NCBI RefSeq assembly: GCF_029784135.1
Contig: NC_073746.1
Span: 38,440,878 to 38,504,877 of the forward strand
From: Toxorhynchites rutilus septentrionalis
Lineage: Eukaryota; Arthropoda; Insecta; Diptera; Culicidae
DNA: 64,000 nt
Direction of reading: 5' to 3'
Each line of letters begins with the position of its first letter. Position 1 is the first letter of the stretch. Shown piece by piece: positions 22,603-34,730 of this stretch. The notes below the pieces were generated by a model. The model saw nothing but the letters and a program-made list of their open reading frames with translations. It did no database searches and was not told the DNA's origin. Made by a program: the position numbers and the translations under genes.

Positions 22603-25600
22603 GAGAAATCAGGGTAATACCGACACCCTAAAGATTTCTACATATTCCCAAGATCTACAGTGTTTTCGACTTGTAATCGTTACAGAATTTATCTTCAACT
22701 GTTTATGAACCATTCTACACTATCTTTTGATCATTTTCTGAGTAGAACTCGAGTTTTGATAGAATACAAAAATAGATGTTTTCAGGTGAAATAAATTGGA
22801 GTGCGGGTGAGATCGACCCCATGTTGGGTAAAACTGACACCTTTGAAGAAAAGAATGAAAACATGTTAAAACAATTTCAAATTATTAAGAGGTTATCTAT
22901 ATACTATGTGAACACTTTAAGATCCCAACTTACGTGAACCTCCACGTGAAATGTGCCGATGAACCTTGAACGATGAACGTTTCTGCTATGGTTAAAGCCA
23001 ATATCGGGACTGCGGATAATATTTCCGTGGTAAAGCTTGTCCCAAAAGGAAGAGAATTGGATTCACTTACATTCTTATCCTTCAAAATTGGGCTCGACCA
23101 ATCGTTCAAAGATAAAGCTTTAGATCCATGCACATGGCCTGAAGGGTTGCTGTTTCGGGAATTCGTAGACTACGGTTCACAAAAATTTCAAGTTTCTCCG
23201 AAGTACAAAAGGTCTACCACGCCGTTGCTGCCACCAGAAACAGTTTCATCGCCGAGATCGCCGATCCGGGATTTGAGCCAGTTTACTCCAGCCCGGGACG
23301 CAACAGTTTAAGCCATTCGGAAGGCCCCTATCCCTCCATCACAATCGTGTCCTTCCCGCCAACTGTCAACAGTTGTCCCAGACCTGTGTTTGAGCATGGA
23401 AAAGAGGTCTTCCAGCCTATCAGCACAGGCAAGTACAGCTCCACAGGATTCGATTCCGTACCTGATTCTCGTTACGTTTCCAGTCACATTTCGCTATCTA
23501 GAATGACAATACCATATAAGCATCGTCCATCCAGTCTCCGGTGGTCACTCTCAACGGAATGCACGCAAAACAGCTTCCAAGCCGCTCGGCACAGACTCCA
23601 AGACATTCCGTTCCTGTGTTCGGAGCTGGTGAGGGAGTCTTTCAACTTGCTACCTCAGGCAAGTACGACAACAGTACCGTTTCTTCGCTTCCTGAAACCT
23701 GTCCCATTAACAGTGTTACTTCGTCATCGTCAGCGGATTCCACGCAAAACAGAATGATGGAAACTCCCAAGCCGTCCAGCATAGTCGAGAATCGTCGTCT
23801 CTGCGCTGACCGCAACACCACGTCTTTCACCTCCAACATCCTGATGTATTATCAGAACGTTGGTGGGATCAACAGTTCTCTCGCCGAGTACCAGTCAGCC
23901 TTCTGTGACGGGTGCTATGATATTTACGCTCTTTTCGAAACATGGCTGAAAGACAACACGTTGACGATGCAGCTATTTGACGACAAATACTCAGTGCATC
24001 GACAAGACCGGTGGACTTCAAACAGCACCAGAAGCACTGGAGGTGGTGTATTGATCGCCGTTCGCTCGAGTTTCAAATCCAGCTGATTCCTTCTGTAAGC
24101 TCGTCGAAGACTGACGCTATTCTCTACCCATGTGTTGTGTATATTCCTCCCGATCGAGTGAATGATGCGGATTTGATTGAGAATCATCTTGACTCGCTCT
24201 ATTGGGTGATTTCGCAGATGGGACCTAGAGATAACATTATAATTATTGGCGACTATAACATGGGCACGATATCGTAGCAGCACAATTCGGTTGGATCGCT
24301 CTATCCGATCAACTCTCGATCCTCGGTTGGATTAACATCGCGAAAATTGCTTGATGCATACTGCACTGCTGGACTCAAACAGATGAGTGGAATCGGAAAC
24401 AAAAAACAGGACGTTAGAGTTATGCAAGCTCCATCACCGCTCGTTAAAATCTGTAGACATCATCCTCCCATACTAACGGAATTGAAAATATGTCAACAAC
24501 AACGCTTTTGCGACACTACTGAGAGCGTTTTTTACGATTTCAGTAAGGCCGATTTCGATGGCATGAACGATTTCTTTTTACGTGTGCAGTGGAACGAAGT
24601 TTTCCAAGTTTGCGACGCTAACCTCGCTGCTCCTACTATTTCTGGTATCCTGCTTTTGCTATCGACCAATTTGTTCCTTTGAAGTCCAAACGCCGTTGAA
24701 ACCAGCTTGGACAAATGCCGATCTCAAATTTTTTAAGAAGATGAAACGAGCTTCACTCAGACGGTACAATTCTACGGATTCTACGAGGAGTAGATACTTG
24801 AAGTTAAATAACGAATACAAACAGCTTAACAATCGTCTGTACAACGCTTATCAGGACAATTTGCAAAGACGCATCAAGAATAACCCCAAAAGTTTCTGGC
24901 GCTACGTAAATGAACAACGAAAGGAAACTGGACTGCCTTCAACGATGTCCAACGGTTTGATTGAGGCTGATACGATCTCTGACATTGCCGATATGTTTCG
25001 CTCTCAATTCAGCAACGTCTTTACTGACGAACAACTCGATCCGCCGGATGTGGCAGCTGCCACCCTAAGCATTCCTCGGTTTTCTACTTCTTTGCTACAG
25101 TTTTTAATCACCGATGATATGGTTAACACAGCAGGAAAGAAATTGAAGTCCTGACGGTATTCCATCACTTGTGCTCAAACGTTGCATGCATTCGCTGGCT
25201 AAACCACTCGCAACAGTGTTTAATCTTTCACTGAACTCTGGCGTATTTCCGAACTGTTGGAAACAGTCGTATGTTTTCCCTGTGTTCAAGAAAGGGTGCA
25301 AAAGGGTCGTTTCGAATTACCGCGGTATAGCTGCGTTAAGTGCCACGTCCAAGTTATTTGAATTGATCATTCTTAACGAGTTATTGCACAGATACGCGCA
25401 TTATATATCGGAGGACCAACACGGATTCATGCCAAAACGTTCAACGACGACTAACCTAACTTGCCTCACTTCCTATGTAGTTCGTCAAATAGAAAATCGT
25501 CAGCAAGTGGATGCTATATACACGGATTTATCTGCAGCATTCGATAAAATGAACCATCAAATCGCAATAGCTAAACTTGACAAACTAGGCATGGATGGCG

Positions 25601-27176
25601 ATCTATTACTCTTGCTGGAATCTTACCTATGTGGCCGTAGCATGTCTGTGAAGATTGGAGACCATGTTTCGAAACCCTTTCCAGCTTGCTCCGGAAACCC
25701 AAGGAAGTCACCTCGGACCGTTTCTATTCCTACTATACATGAATGATGTCAACTTCGTACTAAACTGCCTCAAACTCTCGTATGCAGATGACCTGAAGCT
25801 GTTCTATAAGATTGAGCAGCCACAGCCCACAAGACGCGGTTTTTTTTTACAACATTCGCTAAATGGTGTCATAGTAATAGAATGTCACTAAACGTGTCCA
25901 AATGCGCGGTAATTTCGTTTGGACGTAAACGCTCTCTTTTTCACTTCGGTTACAGTCTGGAAGGTGTACAATTACAGCGAGAATCGACTATCAAGGACTT
26001 GGGCATCCTGATTGATACGAAAGTTACCTTCAAGGATCACATTACACTCGTCGTATCTAAAGCCTCTTCGCAGCTGGGTTTTCTCATTCGTTTTGCCAAA
26101 AAGTTTAGGGATATCTACTGCCTGAAAGCTCTGTACTATTCTATTGTGCGCCCCATCCTGGAATATTCATCGGTCATATGGTCTCCTTACTACCAAAATG
26201 AAAACCAACGGATTGAGGCAGTACAGCGAAAATTCGTCCACTTTGCTCTACGTCATCTTAGGTGGACGGATCCATTTAGCCTGCCTAGTTACAAGAGCCG
26301 TTGCTTACTTATTAAACTGGAGTTGTTGGATGAGAGACGCAACGTAGCAAAGGCTTGCTTCATTGCAGACCTGCTGCAGGGCAACACTGATTGTTCTACT
26401 TTGCTCGGCACTTTAGACATTAATAAACGTCGTCGCAGCCTTCGTACACACTCGTTCCTTAGTACCCCTTCTGCTAGAACGAATTATGGTTTGCATGAAC
26501 CAATGCGGAGTATGTCTCGTCTCTTCAATAGGTGTTACCACGTTTTTAATTTTAATATGACGCGTGAAACAAATAAGTGTAACTTTAGAAGGGTTCTGTG
26601 TTAATTTATATTATTTTACTTGTCATTAGGGTACAATGTTACCTGTTGACCTCTGCCAGGCTTTTTTGTTGACATGCCCGATTCAACGTTGGTTTTGGCT
26701 GTTTTATCAGTACAGCTCAACCGTTTTGTCTTTTGAATATAAACACGAGGCATCTACAAAAAGTAAGAACGCATTTTTCCTGTCTGTGAAACAAAAACCA
26801 GGTGTGGGTTTTACCCTGACGCAAGGTGTCGGTGTTACCCCGAATGGACCCGAAATTTCAAAACAATGTTTTCGAGCATTGATAAGCAACAACACCACTT
26901 ACCGTCCCACTTACTGAACAATGATCTACAAAGAATTAAGCTCATAAAAGTATCGAATATTCCAAAAGTTTCCGACTTAAACACCTAAATTCCACGAGCG
27001 AAATTTTACATGGACTGTCTCCTGTTTGAGAGCCGTTTCTGAAGCGACTTCCGCAGCTGTGGGATGACTCGAAACGTAGGAAATGAGAAGTGTGTACAGG
27101 GGACATCGGAAAATTTTCAACAAATTGCTTTTTACTGAAAAAAATCAGGGGGTGTCGGTTTTTCTCTGATTTCCCC
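22603..27176. mobile_element. Inverted-repeat DNA element hosting a non-LTR insertion
   Basis: GAGAAATCAGGGTAATACCG (22603 on, through ACACCC) is matched in inverted orientation at 27150-27176, where the other strand reads GGGGAAATCAGAGAAAAACC and continues GACACCC. There are four or so mismatches over about 26 bp. The motif GGGTAAAACNGACACC recurs inside: forward at 22805-22820 (variant) and 22826-22841, reversed at 26801-26816 and 26825-26841. The symmetrical inward copies suggest one element of about 0.9 kb into which the CR1/jockey-like sequence was inserted. No target duplication was found for either layer. Confidence 0.5.
22925..26604 (+). pseudogene. CR1/jockey-group non-LTR retrotransposon, 5'-truncated and frameshifted
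   Basis: The C-terminal end of ORF1 comes first (22973-23311; LDPCTWPEGLLFREF). Then comes an APE-type endonuclease: YYQNVGGINSSLAEYQSAF and LFETWLKDN at about 23843-23960, and NIIIIGDYN at about 24250. The reverse transcriptase follows with NYRGIAALSATSKLFELI, AIYTDLSAAFDKMNHQ (motif A), GSHLGPFLFLLYMNDV (motif B) and LSYADDLKLF (motif C). The C-terminal tail ends at a stop at 26602-26604. The reading moves through at least five frame changes (about 23.3, 24.08, 24.3, 25.15 and 25.7 kb) plus stops, and part of the endonuclease is missing at 24.28 kb. There is no RNase H domain. I place it in the CR1/jockey group from motif wording only. Confidence 0.8.
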
Positions 27177-28008
27177 TATGTATGGAGGGGGAATGAGGGT
27201 GATGGAGGGTGAATTGTCAATTGTCGTTTTCGTTTCAAACTAACGACACACGAAGCCAAATACGTCAAGGCGATTTTCGATTGGACAAACAACGCCCGAT
27301 ACGATCTTACCACAGAAAGCGTGGGAAATCATTTTTTTCGCATTTTCCTTCAATGTTCCTATTTTTCTCGGGCGAAGACGAACACAACTGAACAGACAGT
27401 TCAAAAAGTACGATGATACTCACACATATACATACGCATTTTCCTATATCCAAACACTCCACACCCAAATACTCATGAAAACGAAAGTTACGAATCGTTC
27501 ATTTTGAGCATATCATTTTGTAGTTTTGGTACAGTTTGATATAAAGTTTTTTTTTTTCGTCAGAGTAACAAATTAGCTTTGTACAGAACTTATAAGAGTT
27601 TGTCAAATTTACTTTTCGGTTTGCGGTGCGGTAATTATTTATTCAATTATTCATCATCAAAGAAAAGAGGTAATTTTTCATTCAAACAGAAATATCCCTA
27701 TACCAAATGAAAGCTGATTAATGAAGATCAATTAGATTTGCTACTGATTTGGTTAGCAAAACAGAAAGAGATGGATTTTTTATTTCTTCCCGATATTCTT
27801 ATTTACTTCATGAACACACACCCTGATAAAAACTTGTTCGTAAAATATTCCAAACTATTCCTAGTATTAAGATTCAAAATGCTGTATATTCCATATTCAT
27901 GCGTTGGTTTTTCACGATGCTACAGCATTTCAAAAATCACCTAAAAATTTCGACTTCGCGCTCTGTACCTCTAATTTTTTGTCGAGTGAAATTGAACAGT
28001 TGAGTTAT
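27177..28008. other. AT-rich intergenic DNA
   Basis: Nothing recognisable. The frames at 27209-27391 and 27738-27944 are short and compositionally ordinary for AT-rich non-coding DNA. The stretch ends at the left target duplication of the short retroposed sequence at 28031. Confidence 0.4.
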
Positions 28009-28030
28009 TACAAATCTAAGATTTGTAATG

Positions 28031-28113
28031 AGCTTGAGCTTGAGCTTGGGTAGACTGTACAATTCATAGTTGCACTCCGTGATTGACCTGAACCAACCAA
28101 ATTGCACAAAGAA
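28031..28113 (-). mobile_element. Short retroposed sequence (83 bp) with 22-bp target duplication
   Basis: The 83 bp are bounded by a perfect 22-bp direct repeat (28009-28030 and 28114-28135; core ACAAATCTAAGATTTGTAAT). The same core, with a longer far side, appears at 59511-59640 with its own, different 23-bp duplication, so the repeat units are genuine target duplications and the inserted part is mobile. On the minus strand both copies end in AAGCTCAAGCT-type hexamer repeats and differ in how far they extend at the opposite end. That is the pattern of 5'-truncated target-primed insertions. Non-coding. The target core here is itself nearly palindromic, which is a caution for this copy alone. 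Confidence 0.8.
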
Positions 28114-28207
28114 TACAAATCTAAGATTTGTAATGTCCTAAAACCATTTGGAGAACGTTTGACCATCGTGACGAACTAATGAAGTGACAAAAAATATATA
28201 GAGGGTG

Positions 28208-28330
28208 GTATCCAAAATACGACCACATTGTTGACGTAGAATTATGAAATTGTTTACTCTATTCACTTGTTCAACACTTCGGATAGTGTTTTAAAACGAA
28301 ACGAAATTCGAGAATTAGTTCAAGAAGATT
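28208..28330 (+). repeat. Member of the ACGACCGC / ACGTAGAAC repeat family
   Basis: TATCCAAAATACGACCACAT, TTGACGTAGAATTATG and CACTTCGGATAGTGTTTT occur in the same order as in 55517-55665, 63505-63620 and (reversed) 57885-58010. The copy fades out after the AAATTCGAGAATTAG block, and I do not see the stem-loop expected at its far end. Non-coding. Confidence 0.55.
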
Positions 28331-29463
28331 TTCACGCATTTTTACTCACGGATATGATGAATGTAAACCGACCGCAAATCTGCAAATGCACATGAGACAT
28401 ACACCTAACAGCAAAATTTTCTGTTGAAGTGTTCACTTTCAGCCACTAGACTCATGACAATAACAACGAGAAGATCAAAACCAACTAATAGCCTAATAGC
28501 CTTTATGAAAGCAGGTTGAGAATTTAAAAATGTAAAGCTTTTAACTTTGAGCAATTTGACACATCATCATCATCTTTAAAAGTCACAGTCTTAACGAAGG
28601 CTATTGATTGCTCGCTGGCTGTACCGACACTATAATTTGATTCTGTTTATATATATATATATGGTCCTTTTAGCCGTCATTCGTCCCTGACAATAAAAAT
28701 CGCAAAAGAAATCTACGCGCTCTGGGTCATGGACGAAGCACTAGCGACCGTATAAATGGCTAGAACTAAACCGATATCGATCGAGAGAACAAAAAATAAA
28801 CCCATTTCACGAAATTAACGCCAGGTACAATCCGCGTTAACGATATTGTACTTCGTACTCCGTATTTAGTAAGCGACAATAGCAATAATGTATTTTCAAG
28901 TGAAATGAACACACATTCAAAAAAAAATATGAAAGACAACTACCATTTTCCAGTACATTTCCATATAATTTTTTTTTGTAAATCACTTTTCTCTGCAAGC
29001 GAAAATATAACGCAATAACGGAAAATTCAGAAAAAAAGGTTAAGTTAGAATCAGGACTACATGCTTTAAGTAATTAAATAACGCTAAATGAAAATTTTCA
29101 TTCAAATTTTAGTGATTTGAAACAGATTTCGGGCCTTCCAATTTAATAAAGAATAGTTTGATCCCGTACTTGAATGTCGCCACCAGACTGTACAAAAAAT
29201 TGCAATCGGGGAAGTATTAGTTTCAATATCTCCCTTCTTGTTTCGGATTCAGCTTTGCAAGGGTAGTGGTCGGTGGCGTCGAGTGAGGAGTGCGGGAGGT
29301 GCGGATAACTCTGTACACACGGCATTCTTGGAGGGTCTGTCGCAAGATGAAGATCTAGTCAGCAGTAGACCGACTTTCGGTGAAGCTGGCCCAATAACCT
29401 CTCACAGAAGAACTCATATCTCATAATAATAATAATAATTCGTTCACAATGAAAATAGTTTAG
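28331..29463. other. Intergenic DNA with repeat 29040-29165
   Basis: No gene supported. Positions 29040-29165 match 3585-3705 as a dispersed repeat. A short TA microsatellite lies at about 28647-28663. Nothing else stands out. Confidence 0.4.
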
Positions 29464-29560
29464 GCTAATAGGCTAACTTTATTTCATAAAAACATAATCT
29501 GTTTACCGATTTGTCGCCCCTCCTGAAAGACGTAGTTCTACGTCAAAAAGTTCTTTGTTT
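29464..29560 (+). repeat. Single arm of the inverted-repeat element seen whole at 56.4-57.0 kb
   Basis: TAACTTTATTTCATAAAAAC followed by CTGTTTACCGATTTGTCGCC and then GAAAGACGTAGTTCTACGTC matches, in order, the arms at 56473-56551 and 56910-56989. Only one arm is present here. It carries an exact ACGTAGTTCTACGT palindrome (29530-29543). Confidence 0.6.
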
Positions 29561-29579
29561 AACAAGCGATTTGAAGCCA

Positions 29580-29797
29580 CGGACCAAAAATTGATGCTCA
29601 AACCATGAAACAAAAATATATTTGGAAAATAATCAAAACTCGTCTAGAAAGTAGTCTCATATCGTAGAACATCCGAAAACAAACTTTTTTTTCATATTTC
29701 CTTATTATGTAACTGTGAATTCCAATAATCAACCTTTATCTAACGAATAGCTCAACGTCAGACCCTAGGGACCGACACGTGGCCAACGTGTTAAACT
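29580..29797 (+). repeat. Right half of the 8187-8468 MITE family
   Basis: The same ordered blocks as 8281-8468 are present: AAAGTAGT(A/C), CATATCGTA(G/A)AACATCC, TTATTNTGTAACT, TAACGAANAGCTCAACGT and CCCTAGGGACCGACACG. It ends AACGTGTTAAAC, as the first copy does. It directly follows the 29464-29560 arm, so either two repeats abut or one is nested in the other. Confidence 0.6.
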
Positions 29798-29819
29798 TTT
29801 TTTTGAACCTGTTTCTCAG

Positions 29820-31037
29820 AAGAGCCCACACAGCGAAGCCTTGTTCTCTTTATAGATGCACCAGGAACACGCTTGATTTCCTCGAGCTTGGGCCAGAGCC
29901 CCGTCCTTGCGACTCTTTATCCTGAACTAGGGCCAGTTACTTATGGCGATGGTTAAATGGTTGGAATTTGGAATGGGTGCGCCTGGTTGACCCACTCCGG
30001 CCGCCAAGATGTCAAAATCTCTGGCAGAGGGTGAACATCAGCAGTACTAGACTAGTGTTCAACGGTTTGAAGTACTCTCGTAGGCAGATCAGCTTAATGG
30101 AACGATGATTGGCAGATTGCACGAAAAGATGTTTCTTTTTAATTGGGATCCATTCTAAGTGCAACCGGCCTCCAACTTGAATTATTCCTTCCACGATCTG
30201 GGGATGGATGCAACGTAGTTTCAATTTCCTGTGCATTTGACCACAACTGGCGAACTTTTTTGTATTGGTCTTGCGGTACTGCTCTTCAACTCTTCGAAAC
30301 AGCATCAACAGGGTGCGTAAGTTGTCTTCGGAAGTCAGTGGTTTTACTACTCGAAAATCATTTCGTTAGTGGCGGGCATAGTTCACGCATAACCATCGTC
30401 GTATTACAGTGATTCGGAGACTTCGACGAATGCTGTGGTAGCGCTTGATGATGTCTGCTTCTTGTCCAGCAACTGGAATGGTTGAGGTAGTACGAGCTCC
30501 GGGAGCTTCCGTGCTAGTTGTGGGAATCGTTGTGGATTCAGGGCACGGCAAAGTCTTGAAACGTGACCATGGTGGTCCGTCCCACCACAGAGAAGTGTCA
30601 ATAAGCTCATACTGGTCCTTTCTTCCAGGAATGTAATCGGCTGAATTGTGTTTTGACGAGACTTGGTACCACTCAGGACTACAGAGAGGTGGCCACTGTC
30701 GCAAAGGAAGACCAGCAGATGCAAGCATCGCGATAATTTCCCTGCGCAAGTCGGCGGGTGAATTGGTGCTGTCTGAACCCGTGATTAGATCGTTAACGTG
30801 GAAATCATGGCGTTGGGTAGGTGCGGCAAACGGAAATGGCTTCTCTTCGTCGTCGCCGAGCTTCGTCAATACTCTGGTCGCTTGAAACTGGGCACTACTG
30901 GTGCCGGTGGTGACAGTGTGAAGCTGATACACCTTGAGCGATGAACCGGGATCGTCACGCCACAGGATTCGCTGGAAAGGCTTACCTGACTTGTGGATCA
31001 GGACTCGACGGTACACAACAATCTCTATTCTAGGCAT
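29820..31037 (-). pseudogene. BEL/Pao LTR retrotransposon pol fragment
   Basis: On the minus strand from 31037 the product reads FQRILWRDDPGSSLKVYQLH, TSSAQFQATRVLTKLGDDEE, then HDFHVNDLITGSDS (the RT catalytic box, normally FYVDDL; the first catalytic Asp is replaced by Asn) and ADLRREIIAMLASAGLPLRQ. It then jumps to WYQVSSKHNSADYIPGRKDQ, so about 200 residues of connection/RNase H are missing. After an in-frame TAA at 30366-30368 the same frame resumes with an integrase zinc-finger/HHCC-like part (IIQVGGRLHLEWIPIKKKHL, ANHRS) down to 30012. Weak pol-like traces continue to about 29820. No LTRs are found nearby. Its 5' side is cut off at the 31031 end of the Tc1-like element. Confidence 0.8.
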
Positions 31038-31496
31038 CGCAAAATTGAGTGTACACCTTAAATTTCTCCGAACAAATTAGTCTTGTAAGTTTTTTTGCGA
31101 ATTAGCGTACTGTTTTCATCAGTGATTGTTGTCAACACTTAACCATTGCTTGGGCAGTGTTGGATTTTATTTTTGTTGATGTTTGCATTTTTTATCAAAA
31201 TGGCAAGTTAGGAAAAAGAAATAGATATTGTTACACGTACAATGATAATAAATATGAACTGTCGTGGAAATACATTGCAGGAAATAGCAGATATACTCGG
31301 AAGAACTCACTTCGCAGCAAACAAAATCATAAACAAGTGGAAATACGAAGAATCCATAGAAAATCTCCCGAGTAGAAGACACAAATGTATCCTGTCTTCT
31401 GATGATGAACGAGTAATTATGCGAACATTGCGAAAGAATCACATAACAAACATTCCTAAATTGACTACCGAAGTGGCCGGCATGATTGGAAGACCT

Positions 31497-31579
31497 TTTT
31501 TTTTTATTAATTCGTTTATTTTTACAGGCTCAGTTACTTAAGTTTAAAGGAGCCGAATTCTTAAATATAATTTTATAAC

Positions 31580-31656
<77 letters not shown>

Positions 31657-31907
31657 AATTTTCTTACATCTATGGTTAGTAAGGTGGAAAACCGATTACT
31701 CGCGGTGTACTCGAGTTTAGGAGGGTGACATATTTTTAGGAGAAGGATGGGATATAAGGAAATTGTAACAATGTTGATGAACACTCATTTCATAAATCTA
31801 TTCGTATATCTATAGTGTATTTACATTTCAACTTATTCTACTATTTATAGCAAGGGGACGAATTATCCGCAAAGGAAGGAAAGGAGGGTATAAGGATGTA
31901 GGGACAA
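31497..31907 (-). other. 3' UTR and A tail of the I-clade element, with an (AT)n array
   Basis: After the ORF2 stop at 31908, about 410 bp of non-coding sequence leads to a run of T (31496-31506 on the plus strand), the A tail. Parts of it (CCGATTACTCGCGGTGTACTCGAG at about 31690-31715, here on the plus strand) have a reversed relative at about 45397-45425 in the second I-clade copy, confirming a shared 3' UTR. An (AT)n microsatellite occupies 31582-31653. Confidence 0.7.
31582..31653. repeat. (AT)n microsatellite
   Basis: An uninterrupted alternating A/T run of about 65-70 bases inside the 3' UTR of the I-clade retrotransposon. Two short TATACAT interruptions lie at its left edge. Length is likely to vary between individuals and assemblies. 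Confidence 0.95.
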
Positions 31908-34728
31908 TCACACACGAAGATCTATAGCTTTAAGGAAAACATATATATGGGACATGTAATCAAGGTCTAACCGAGCCAACACATCTCTCACCGGCACATT
32001 GGGCTGTCTTCCTCGGGCCCGAAGGGAGTTTTCTAAATTCGATCTGGCGACCAGATACACCTCGCACGACCAAACAATGTGCTCAATGTCGTGATAACCT
32101 TGGCCACAAACGCAGAGATTGCTGCTGGCAAGATTGAAACGAAAGAGTAGTGCATCTAACGAACAGTGATTGGACATGAGTCGGGAGAAGGTGCGAATAA
32201 AGTCCCGACTCAAGTCTAGACTTTTGAACCACGGTTTGAGGCTAACCTTAGGGATAATCGAGTGAAACCACCGGCCCAATTCATCTTCATTCCACTTGCG
32301 TTGCCAGTTAGCAATGGTATTTTTGCGACTAAAGAATAAAATTCATTGAAGGCGATTTGACGCTGATAAATATCGCCTTCAATTGCACCTACCTTTGCTA
32401 ATGAGTCAGCCCTCTCATTACCCGGAATGGAGCAATGTGAAGGGACCCAGATAAAGGTAATGACATAACAGCGTCTGGATAAAGCACTCAAAATTTCTCG
32501 TATTCTCTCAAGGAAGTACGGCGAGTGCTTTTCCGGCCTCACTGAACGGATAACTTCGACAGAGCTAAGACTATCCGTTACAATGTAATAGTGTTCAACA
32601 GGTCGTGAGGCGACGCTGTCCAGCGCCCAATGAATTGCTGCCAATTCAGCAATATACACTGAGCAAGGATTCTGAAGACTGTGTGAGGTGCTAAAAAATT
32701 CGTTGAACACTCCAAATCCTGTGGACTCGTTTATAGTGGACCCATCAGTAAAGTACATATTATCACAATTGATACCCCCATACTTTTCATCGAAGATCGT
32801 TGGAGCGATCCTCGAGCGTTGGTAATCTGAATATCCATGGATATCTTGCTTCATGGACAGATCAAAATGCACAGAGGAATTGATGTAGTCAGGGAAACAA
32901 ACACGGTTGGGAATATACAAAGAAGGATCAACCTGCATGGAGATGAATTCATGATATGAACTCATGAATCCGGAGTGAAAATTTAGCTCGGTCAGCTGCT
33001 CAAAATTTCCGATCACCAATGTGTTCATAACCTTACATCGGATGAAGAACCGAAGAGATAATAAATTGAAGCGATCTTTTAGTGGGAGTAGGCCTGCCAA
33101 AACCTCGAGACTCATGGTATGCGTTGAGGGCATACATCCCAACGCGATACGGAGACAAAGATACTGAATTCGCTCGAGTTTAATGAGGTGTGTTTTGGCA
33201 GCTGATTGAAAACAGAAACTGCCATACTCCATCACTGAGAGAATAGTTGTTCGATACAACATTATAAGATCTTCGGGATGGGCTCCTCTACCAGGTGCCG
33301 GTAATTGTACGGAGAAAGTTTATTCTTCGTTGGCATTTTTTACTCAGATACCTAATATGGGCCCCCCAAGTACATTTGGAGTCGAACCAGACTCCAAGAT
33401 ACTTGAATGACATAGCATGAGTGATCGGTTTACCCAAAAGTTGAAGCTTTGGTTTTGCTGGTCTATGCTTCCTAGAAAAAACCACCATCTCTGTTTTCTC
33501 AGTGGAGAATTCGATCCCTAGCCCAATGGCCCAGGTTGAAAAATTGTTCAAAGTATCTTGTAAGGGTCCTTGCAGGTCGGATTCGTTTGATCCTACGACA
33601 GACACCACTCCATCATCTGCAAGTTGTCTTAGGCTGCAATTTTGTGTAAGGCAATTGTCGATGTCGCTTACATAGAAGTTGTACAAAAGGGGGCTTAAAC
33701 ATGAGCCCTGGGGGAGGCCCATGTAAGAGAACCGACTTACTGCCGAATCTCCGTGAGAAAAGTTCAAATGTTTCTCACAAAGCAAGTTATATAACATATT
33801 ATTCAATAGAGGCGGCAGACCCCGAGAGTGTAATTTGTCTGACAGGACCTCTATTGAAACAGAATCAGAGGCCCCCTTTATGTCCAAGAATACTGAAGCC
33901 ATTTGTTTTTTTTCGGCGTAAGCCATTTGAATTTCTGAAGAAAGCAACGCAAGACAATCATTCGTCCCCTTGCCCCTGCGGAACCCATATTGTGTATCTG
34001 AGAGTATGCCATTCGTTTTAACCCAACCCGATCAAGGCGAAACAAGATCATTTTCTCCAACAATTTCCGTATACAAGACAGCATTGCTATTGGGCGGTAC
34101 GAATTGAAGTCGGACGCGGGTTTTCCGGGTTTTTGAATAGCTATAACTCGTACTTGTCTCCAATCATCTGGAACAATATTATTCTCCAGAAACCGATCTA
34201 ATAAATTCAACAAGCGATGTTTCGCCACATCAGGGAGATTTTTCAGCAAGTTGAACTTAATTCTATCCGATCCCGGAGCAGAATTGTTACATGAAAGCAG
34301 AGCAAGAGAGAATTCTACCATCGAAAACTCGGAATCAAGATCGCACCTACCTTGTGGTATATCTCGAACAATTTTTTGCACAGGAGCGGAATCAGGACAA
34401 ACCTTCCGTGCAAAATTAAAAATCCATCGATGTGAATATTCTTCGCTTTCATTCGTTGAAGAGCGATTTCTCATGTTTCGAGCCACTTTCCATAATTTTT
34501 TCATTGACGTTTCTCGTGACAAACCTCCCACGAAATTTCGCCAATAAGCACGTTTTTTCCCTTTGATTAAGTTTTTAAATTGATCTTCAAGGGCTAAATA
34601 CGTTTGAAAATTTTCAGGGGTTCCACGTTTCCGAAAAGCTTTAATTGCATTCGATTTTTTCTACATAAAGCTTGGAACATTGGCTATCCCACCATGGATT
34701 GGGAGGCCTTCGGGAAATTGTGTATTTG
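31908..34728 (-). pseudogene. I-clade ORF2 remnant: reverse transcriptase and RNase H, endonuclease deleted
   Basis: ORF2 begins near 34728 (MSNSNTQF) and jumps directly to RRPPNPWWDSQCSKLYVEK, which in full-length relatives follows the APE endonuclease. The whole endonuclease (about 220 residues expected) is absent. RT motifs follow across frame changes: NNSAPGSDRIKFNLL, VIAIQKPGKPASDFNSYRPI, MASVFLDIKGASDSVS (motif A), GLPQGSCLSPLLYNFYVSD (motif B) and LRQLADDGVVSVVG (motif C). RNase H is complete in outline (YFTDGS, AELAAIHWAL, IVTDSLSS, GNERADSLA). A C-terminal CVCGQGYHDIEHIVWSC zinc-finger-like block precedes the stop at 31908. Frameshifts lie at about 34.63, 33.9, 33.27 and 32.25 kb. 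Confidence 0.88.
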
Positions 34729-34730
34729 AA

